Source of the DNA: Hibiscus mutabilis
Lineage: Eukaryota; Streptophyta; Magnoliopsida; Malvales; Malvaceae
Length of the DNA stretch: 64,000 nucleotides
Reading direction: 5' to 3'
Assembly (NCBI GenBank): GCA_019671005.1
Contig: CM033717.1
Coordinates: 72,833,850-72,897,849, forward strand
Shown: positions 56,773 through 64,000 of the stretch, in pieces
Layout: each line of letters starts with the position of its first letter
Position numbering within the stretch: the first letter of the stretch is position 1
The notes under the pieces: model-generated
Told to the model about the DNA's origin: nothing
The model's input: the letters and a program-made list of their open reading frames with translations, nothing else
Database searches by the model: none
Translations under genes and position numbers: made by a program

Positions 56773-59110
56773 AAAATATAAAGGAAATTCGTTGCGAAGG
56801 CATGACGATTATCTTTGAACAACGGCGGATCGAAAAATATTTTTTAGGGTAGGCACATATATATTAGCATCATATTTGAAATCGGTTCGTTTATTATTTA
56901 ATGTGTTCCGGCTCCGTCCTTTTAGCTTTCGCCAACATGTTCTTTAGCTACGTGAACATAAGTGATTAGGTGTAACTAAATTAATGATGCTTATATACGT
57001 GTAAATAAGTTATAAATGCAAACATTAGTGAATAATAAGAACGGTATAAAAAACTTGCCCACCTTAATTTTATGGTGGATCCACCACTATGGTTAAAATG
57101 TATATAATTTAAGGTTTGTTTAAAATGCAGAAAACAATATCTTCTATTACAACTTACAGAGATGAACCTATATAACATCTTCATAACATAGGCAATTTTA
57201 TGAGACATTTGCTTCCTTCCATGTGGTGGGAATTGAGTACAACCATACACAACAAAGGAGAGGAAAACATATCATTCGCCCTAGCCAAAGTTATATTTTT
57301 ACTTCTAGTTTCATTTAATTTAATCTTTAACTCAAAACCTAAAGTTAGGAAAGGAAAAGGTAATCATAAATTAACTAGATATTTAATTACTTCTATATAT
57401 TGAGTAAATGAAGAGTTTAATAAAAAAAATTACATACCTCCAGTTTTGAGATATTTGAGAGTCTTGAACTTTGAAAATTGATAATTTTGCATCTGGGAAA
57501 GAAAAAAACGTCAAAAGTGAAAGCAGAAGTCATAAAACCAGAAGAATTTTAATGTTTTAGTGAGATTTCCCTTCTCTTGTAATTGATTATTATTTTTTGG
57601 GGCATTTAAATAGGGCTGTAAATGAATTGAGCTCAAATGAATTGTTTTTGGACTCCAAAAAAAATAAGTTACTAGTTATAGATATTTTTAGTCGGTATCT
57701 TATTATAATTCATATGTGAATGGGAAAAAATTTCAGTACGAGCATAAATAAAATTTTATAAATTTTCAAGGTAAACACTATCAATAAAATAAATAACTAA
57801 TAGGAGAAAATTTAAATTTCAGAATGGACACGTACCCACCTCTTACCATAGTGTTGATCTGCCAGTGCCTTTGAACATGAGCAAATAATTCATGAAGCGC
57901 CCTCATTTCAGCGAATATTTTTTATTAACAATATTATTCCGGTAAAATAATCATCGATTTTTATTATTGTATTTTTTAGATTTTTAATATCTTAATTTTT
58001 GCTCTAAAAATTTGTAAGAATGGTATGATTAAATTAAAGGAATTAAAACAATTAAATTAGAGAATATGAATTAATTCTACAATCTACGAGTAGTACAATG
58101 ATTAATGATATAAATTGCTTTTTACAAGTTTATCAATTAAATTGGGACTAAATTTTCAAAAAAATAATAAAATTATTAGATAAAAAAGTTCATCAAATTA
58201 ATGCACATAAATCGAATTTACAACTAAGTCCAGAGATGAAATGTAATTCCTTAGAGGATGTGCCTCCGATTTTTCTATTAAAAACTAATAGGAAAATTTA
58301 CTTATTTAGACACTAAAATTTTAATTTATTTAAATTTTATCATAATTATTTATACTTTGCCCTCTTTTTAATTCTTGACTCCGTCCCGACTAACTCATAG
58401 GATATTGTACAGAGACTATTGGCATGATTGGACCGAAAGAAAAATGAAAAAGTAAAGAGAAAAGAAATTAGGGGAAAAAAGAAAAGAAGATAAAGACAAT
58501 ACAATTTGTTCTCCTCATTCTTTGTTTAATAAACTAAAAAGAATCAAGACTCAGTAAAATTTTAAATATTTAAAAAGTGTTGAACTATATAAATAAAGAG
58601 ATAGATCATTGTTAAAAATTAGGTTAATTTTTTTTTAAAATATTTTATATTTGAACTATATTAATTTTTAATTTTTAAATTGTTATTTTTTAAAATATTA
58701 TATTAATGATATTAAAATTAACAAATAAGTCATTTAAAAATAACATTTATTTTTTATAAAATAATATTCTAACATTTTTTTTTTACTAATTTACAAAACT
58801 TTCTAATAGTTTCATCACCTATAAAATCCAACCCTCAACTATAAAACATTTAATTTTTTTAGTTTATCAAACACTCCCTAAAATAACATAAAATTATAGA
58901 ATGATAGCACATATATGAGTTAGGATCCACTCACACTATGTAAAATTCATTTAGTTTTACATGTTTTTTAAATCATTAGATGAGGGTAAATGGATGGTTT
59001 AGATTATATTTTTCATCATTCATACCGTCAATCTCATACATCCATTTATCTTCGTTCAACTGTTCAAAAAAAGTATAAAACTTAGGTGTAAAATGATTCT
59101 ATCCCTATAT
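56773..59110. other. AT-rich intergenic DNA
   Basis: No gene is recognised. A possible start of an element near 56815-56890 (GGCGGATCGAAAAATATT...GGCACATATATATTAG) has no partner. Short open frames at 56981-57403 look like chance. Confidence 0.4.
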
Positions 59111-59111
59111 A

Positions 59112-59518
59112 TAGGAAAAACTTTGATACATAAGCTTACACAAGCTTATTAACTTTAGAGTTTAGGGTGCTAGTTTTACGGTTTTAAATGATGGGGTTTA
59201 AAATTTAGAATTTTTTAATTTAGGGTTTTAGCTTTAGGAATTTAGATTTTAATGAAGGGCTGTGTACAATATCACACAATCTTTCTTCAGAATCTAAAAT
59301 CTAAAATCTTAAAGCTAAAATCCTAAAACTTAAACATAAAATTAAACCCTAAACCTAAGAATTAAAATCTTAAACTAAATTCTTAAAGCTAAAACCCTAA
59401 AACCTAAACATAAAATTAAACCCTAAGCCTAAAAATTAAAAACTTAAACTAACACTTTAATCCCTAAAATTAATAAATTTGTATAAATTAAAATTTACAT
59501 GGCTTATGTATCAAATTT
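59112..59518. mobile_element. MITE with telomere-like core, CTTTGATACATAAGC ends
   Basis: Left GAAAAACTTTGATACATAAGC faces right GCTTATGTATCAAATTT. The core has TTTAGGGT units on the left and repeated AAACCCTAAACCTAA / CCCTAAAACCTAAAC units on the right, partly as a 70-bp tandem (near 59300-59370 and 59375-59440). It lies between TATATA-rich flanks. It is related to the element at 40379. Confidence 0.7.
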
Positions 59519-60840
59519 ATATATATATATATATTTCTTTCCTTTTCCTTGTCACTTGTATTTCTAAGTTGAAATTATTATTATTTAAATAAAAATAAAC
59601 TATTTGTTTTTCAATTTTCTTTCTTTGCACTCTTTTTCAACAAACACTAACGAAAAAGGAAAATATATACATATCTTTAGTATAAATCATCAAACACTTT
59701 ATGTTATGTGTCCCAAACGTCTCAACCTTAAAAGCAATTGATTACCCTTTTCAAATAGTACATAAATTAATCTTTAAATAATAAAATATGACTATAGATT
59801 AGAGATGAAGTCATGTTTATTGTGAGGGGTTGTTATCGTATTAGAACTTTTGGCATAATAATATTTTAAATTTTTTATTTAAATATTAGTCAAATAAAAT
59901 TAATATTTGTAGTAATTTTTAAATTTAAAAATTTAATAAACATTTGTCCTTTCGAATTTTTGATACTAGCTCCATCTCGAGGATCATTAAAAAAAGTTAA
60001 AGCTTAACCAAACAAATTAAAAAAAATGATAGATACAAACAAACATTGATGTAGTCGATAAAAAATAAACAACATCAACATTAACATAAAAATGCATATA
60101 ACAATGCCAACACTGTGATAAAATTGTCTTTATCACAACTCAACCACAAACTATAGTTGATGATTGTAAACGAATGTCAATATAAAAGAACTAAATCAAA
60201 TGTCCAAAGTAAGATAGATCAACAAAATAATCAAATAAACATCGACTGTAGAGATAACATCGAATCAAACCTTAAAACAATAAAAAAACATGGTACAAAA
60301 CAGAAAAAAAAAAACACACTACGAAAGTATAAAAATATTTACCATTTCGTTAGGAAAAAAAGATAGATCAATTAAATTACGTCACATAAAAATTCAAATA
60401 TATAAAATCAAAAATTAAAAAGAGATTAAAGAAAAAATTTAATAGAATACAACAAAAGGTTCGATAAAACATAAACGACGGTTGTTCAACCAAAAATACC
60501 CTATGAACAACTACGAAGATAAATCATGGAGAAAGAAAGAATGAAAGAAAGAAAGAAAACACAAAGCGACAAATTTGTAAGAATCAAAATCTGATCTGAA
60601 AATGTTTTTTTATTGGTTTTGCTTGATATTTAGGTGAATAAAATAGAAAACATCAATTACGTGGATATTATTCTACGAACATCAACTCCTTGTCATCACC
60701 GATTGCCACACGACCATCAGATCTTTTAACACTGGCAGTTAGAGTGCCCAACGGAAAAATAATCTCGAACGGGTATCAGTAGCGCGCTGAACAGGTGATT
60801 TACTATTTGATTTAACGCCCAAATAAACCTTGCTGCAGTA
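59519..60840. other. AT-rich intergenic DNA
   Basis: It begins with an (AT)n run. A 69-codon plus-strand open frame at 60157-60366 is lysine/asparagine-rich and looks like chance in A-rich DNA. A small less AT-rich island at 60655-60830 matches no product I know. Confidence 0.4.
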
Positions 60841-60849
60841 GATTTTTTT

Positions 60850-60990
60850 TAATAGTTTAAAGGTATTACAAGATAGTATTAGTTTATAAATATTTTTAAT
60901 TTTTTAACAATATATATACACCTTGTAAACAACATGATTTAAACTCGTGTCTTATCGGATGAATATCATCCGTTTTTCCACTAAGACAAT
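60850..60990 (-). repeat. Dispersed repeat, copy facing 63480-63625
   Basis: On the minus strand it reads GGAAAAACGGATGATATTCATC, then ACACGAGTTTAAATC, AAGGTGTATATATATTGT and TACTATCTTGTAATACCTTT. The plus-strand copy at 63480-63625 has the same order of phrases. Partial copies occur near 6835, 26128, 41830 and 42245. The family is unknown. Confidence 0.7.
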
Positions 60991-61119
60991 TGAAAATTTT
61001 AATTTATCTAAAATGGGTATTGAAAGCTAACCGACGTCAAAAAATTCTTGGTGAACACAACCTTAATAAAATGGTAAAATTTTACCACAACTATCATATT
61101 CACGTCATTTCTATCTGAA

Positions 61120-61365
61120 TAGAAATCTTATGGCCTTTTCGGTACTCCTATTTATGTCCAATACTACAAAATTAAGTTTATGATTAGTGTTTAAGGTTAT
61201 GATTTATGATTAGGGTCTAGGGATTGAGTATAAGGTGTATTTTTTAGAGTTTATAGATTAGGATTTAAGATTTAAAATTTAATGTTATGGCTTAAAATTT
61301 AATTTTTTAATGTTATGACATAGAAAGAGTACCGAAAGAGGACAAAGAATTTTTGTCCGTACCCT
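61120..61365. repeat. Small foldback element, telomere-like core
   Basis: CCTTTTCGGTACTCCTATTTATGTCC on the left faces the reverse of AGAGTACCGAAAGAGGACAAAG on the right. The core consists of degenerate TTTAGGATT-like units. It is similar in plan to the other telomere-like MITEs, but with different ends. Confidence 0.55.
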
Positions 61366-61369
61366 ATAT

Positions 61370-63475
61370 CTTTATAATTATATTATGTTACGGGTTGGCG
61401 ACAATGAGAGGGTGAGTCTAGAGTGCAACATAGTACGGTGCGATTATGGTGCGATACCAACTGAAAATATTACAAAACATAATTAAAAATATACTTATCA
61501 ACTTAAAATGTTACACTCTTTTATAACATTTTTGGTTGGTGGTTAAGTATCGATACTTGTCATGTTAAACACAAACCTAAAATAATATAAAAAGTATAAT
61601 ATTTTAAATTGATGGGTTATATTTTAAGTACTGTTTGTAATATTTTCGATTAGTGTCGTATCATAATCGTACCATAACCTATTATATGTTAGACTCTGTG
61701 TTTGAGTTTTATTGTACGTGATGAGTTCTTATAAATTCAGATTTTTGTTCTAGTTCAAGTCACACTACACGTGATCATCATTTCGTGAAGAAAAAGTTTA
61801 ACCCTAAAAAACCCAGTCAAATTATTCTCTTTTATGATGAAAGCACGAAAAGATATTTTCTGTTGTTACTTTTAAAAATAATTTTCTCTCTCTAATGGTT
61901 GAAAATTGAAAAACACGTTATAATTTTTATAGGATTTTTGAATATTTTTAATATAGTCTCATAGTATTATATGTTATTTTTTTAGTCTTTAATAAAGCTC
62001 TTGTATATTCTGAAGATATAGTCAATGACAGACACAAGATTTTATGTTAAATGACGAATATATAAAATTTTAAAGGAGCGAACTTATAAAATTTTAGAGG
62101 GGATAAAAATAAATTTTTAATAAAAAAATACATGAAAAATTAAAAAAAAATCTAAATCATATATGAATTTTAATTTTTTAGAAAGGAAACGACTGCCCCT
62201 TTAGCTCCCCTCTCAGTCTATCCCTACATATAGTTATTTAAACTCCAGTATTTTAAAAAGATAATTATTCTTTATTCCTCCAAGACCACTCATCGGATTT
62301 CTATATTTACCTAAACTCAAATAAGTGTTAGAATTTTGATATTTTTAGTATAAGAGATTGATATTTAAATGTTGTTATAAAAGTTGATGCTTATTTTTTT
62401 CCCTTGAACTTGGTTTTAGGTACCTAATTGGTACATGATTTTTTTGTTTTGATTTTACCTTTAAATTTGACATTATGTACCTAGTTAATATCGATCTCAA
62501 AACCGTCACATACATTAATTAAAAAAATCAACTTCATTAAACTTTTGTTAATGTGTCACATCTAGCCAATGAATTAATGTCACACATCCTTAAAGAAACA
62601 CCTTGAACTTGGGCTTAAGTCCATAATTCACACCTAAAGTCACATCTAGCCAATGAATTAATGTCACACATTGATATAAAAAATTAAATCTATTAAACTT
62701 TTGTTGACAACCTTTAATCAATCAATTGCGACCACATGTTTTTTTAAAAAATATTTATTCAATTAAATATTTTTATTTTGAGTGCATTAGAAAGCCACGT
62801 GATAATTGAATTTGAGTGTAGTTACAGATAATTACATAAATGTGACATGTTTAGCAAATAATTGTAATTCGTAAACTTCGTTAAATTGAATATATTTAGA
62901 GGTCTCAATTACACTCTTTAATCCTTAAAAAATATCAGAATTAATATAATTACACTCTTTATTTTTGTAATTAGTATTATTTTACACTATCTTAACCAAA
63001 CAAGTATAAACACACTCTTAAGGTTTTTCCATTTTTTTCGAAAGAATAAAAAATAGAAACAAAACAACCTCTCTTTTTCGAACAAGCACACTTCTTGAAC
63101 TGTCCTTTTCATTTTACATTTTCTTATTACGAACAAATACAAAGTTGTTGCTAATATTTAAAAGGAGTCCATACGCTTTCAAATCATTCGATGCAGTCAC
63201 TTGTTCGAGAATTTTTACTCCTATATTGTGGTTTTAGGAAAATTTTGGGAAATAATTTAAGTCTAAATATTAGAAATTTAGAACCATTTGTAATTTATGT
63301 ATCATACCATAACTCATATTTAACGGTGTTAGTGCTTGTAACTACAATAGTTAATGATTTGATCATATAAGTAACTTATTTACATTAATTTTAAAGTTTA
63401 AAAGTTTTACTTTACATGCACATTTATGTTACATTTGGTACATAAGGAATAATATAAGTAAATAAATTTAGAACC
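61370..63475. other. AT-rich intergenic DNA with small repeats
   Basis: No gene is seen. GTCACATCTAGCCAATGAATTAATGTCACACA occurs twice (near 62555 and 62640), a direct repeat about 85 bp apart. GGTGCGATACCAAC-like phrases near 61435 and, inverted, near 61655 suggest another small foldback element. Confidence 0.45.
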
Positions 63476-63479
63476 TAAC

Positions 63480-63625
63480 GAGTGTTCCAGTGGAAAAACG
63501 GATGATGTTCATCCTAAGAGATACGAGTTTTAAATTGTTTTGTCTACATGGTGTATGCGCATTGTCAAATAGTTAAGAATATCTATAAACAAATACTACC
63601 TTGTAATCACTTTACACTATTAAAA
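63480..63625 (+). repeat. Dispersed repeat, plus-strand copy
   Basis: GTGGAAAAACGGATGATGTTCATCC, then ATACGAGTTTTAAATTG, ATGGTGTATGCGCATTGTC, and ACTACCTTGTAATCACTTTACACTATT. This is the inverse partner of 60850-60990. The two copies, about 2.6 kb apart, could be long inverted ends of a larger structure or two independent insertions. Confidence 0.7.
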
Positions 63626-64000
63626 AATAAATTGAATTTAGTTTATTACTAATTCATGTACTAAAATGTACTCAAATATGAGTAGTAAATAATACTTCTA
63701 CCAAATGTAGTATCAAAGTAGTTAATTAACTATCGGTTGATCTAATGGGGTGAAATGTTAAATATTTTAAACAATGTCCAAGGTAGAAGTAATAGTGGTA
63801 TAATTTTTGATTTATCTAAATACGTATATATGCCTAAAAATTCGAATTCATTTTTCACATGCAAATTATTCAAGTATTACTATTTGATTATGAAACAAAT
63901 ATTATTATCATTTTTAATACACGAGTCTGCAAAAATATCAAATTGAATGCAATTCAAATTGTCATTAACTCAGTAATTCGAATTGTCATTCCCAATTTAA

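Overview
The window looks like a gene-poor, repeat-rich segment of a eudicot nuclear chromosome. It is strongly AT-rich, its genes have spliced plant exons, and it is packed with plant transposon relics. The ARF19-like protein pieces resemble the Malvaceae (cotton/cacao) ARF19 sequences I remember, so Gossypium or a relative is my best guess. I could not test this by search.

Four plant gene bodies are visible, all on the minus strand. Two look intact: a six-group PIRL leucine-rich-repeat protein (two exons, 24853-28418) and a Nopp140/SRP40 C-terminal-domain nucleolar protein (seven exons, 44690-48814). Two look broken: a pollen-receptor-like LRR kinase (4353-6460, two frameshifts) and an ARF7/19-type auxin response factor (13971-19343, several frameshifts, an in-frame stop and a rewritten stretch of the B3 domain). 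The intact neighbours argue against general sequencing noise as the cause. The 3' flanks of the two broken genes are near-identical duplicated blocks, so the local history includes a segmental duplication.

Region by region: 1-2.5 kb is LTR-like repeat with a cluster of GTATCGATAC-type palindromes. 2.7-4.3 kb is duplication block A, next to the kinase pseudogene. 6.9-9 kb holds two inverted-repeat elements. 9.9-12.9 kb holds relics of an NBS resistance gene (with an internal 168-bp tandem duplication), a LINE and an RNase H-like ORF. 13-19.4 kb is block B plus the ARF pseudogene. 20.5-24 kb holds a plant-mobile-domain scrap and a long inverted-repeat element carrying a nested hAT MITE. 24.8-28.6 kb is PIRL. 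28.6-32 kb holds tandem repeats, a SINE-like element and telomere-like inverted repeats. 33.2-38.4 kb is a Ty3/gypsy pol relic split by a 3.86-kb solo LTR and abutting a LINE scrap. 38.4-44.4 kb carries several MITEs and a 1.9-kb hAT element. 44.7-48.8 kb is the nucleolar protein gene. 49.5-51.3 kb is a tandem duplication with a MITE at its joint. 52.6-55.7 kb is a second solo LTR of the same family with a perfect 5-bp target duplication. 55.7-64 kb has more MITEs and otherwise unassigned AT-rich DNA.

The genes do not form a pathway or cluster. No tRNA, rRNA or CRISPR was seen, and I found nothing that looks like a wholly new molecular system. The most unusual signals are the decayed ARF with a compensated frameshift in its DNA-binding domain, the shared 3' flanks of the two pseudogenes, and the MITE families.
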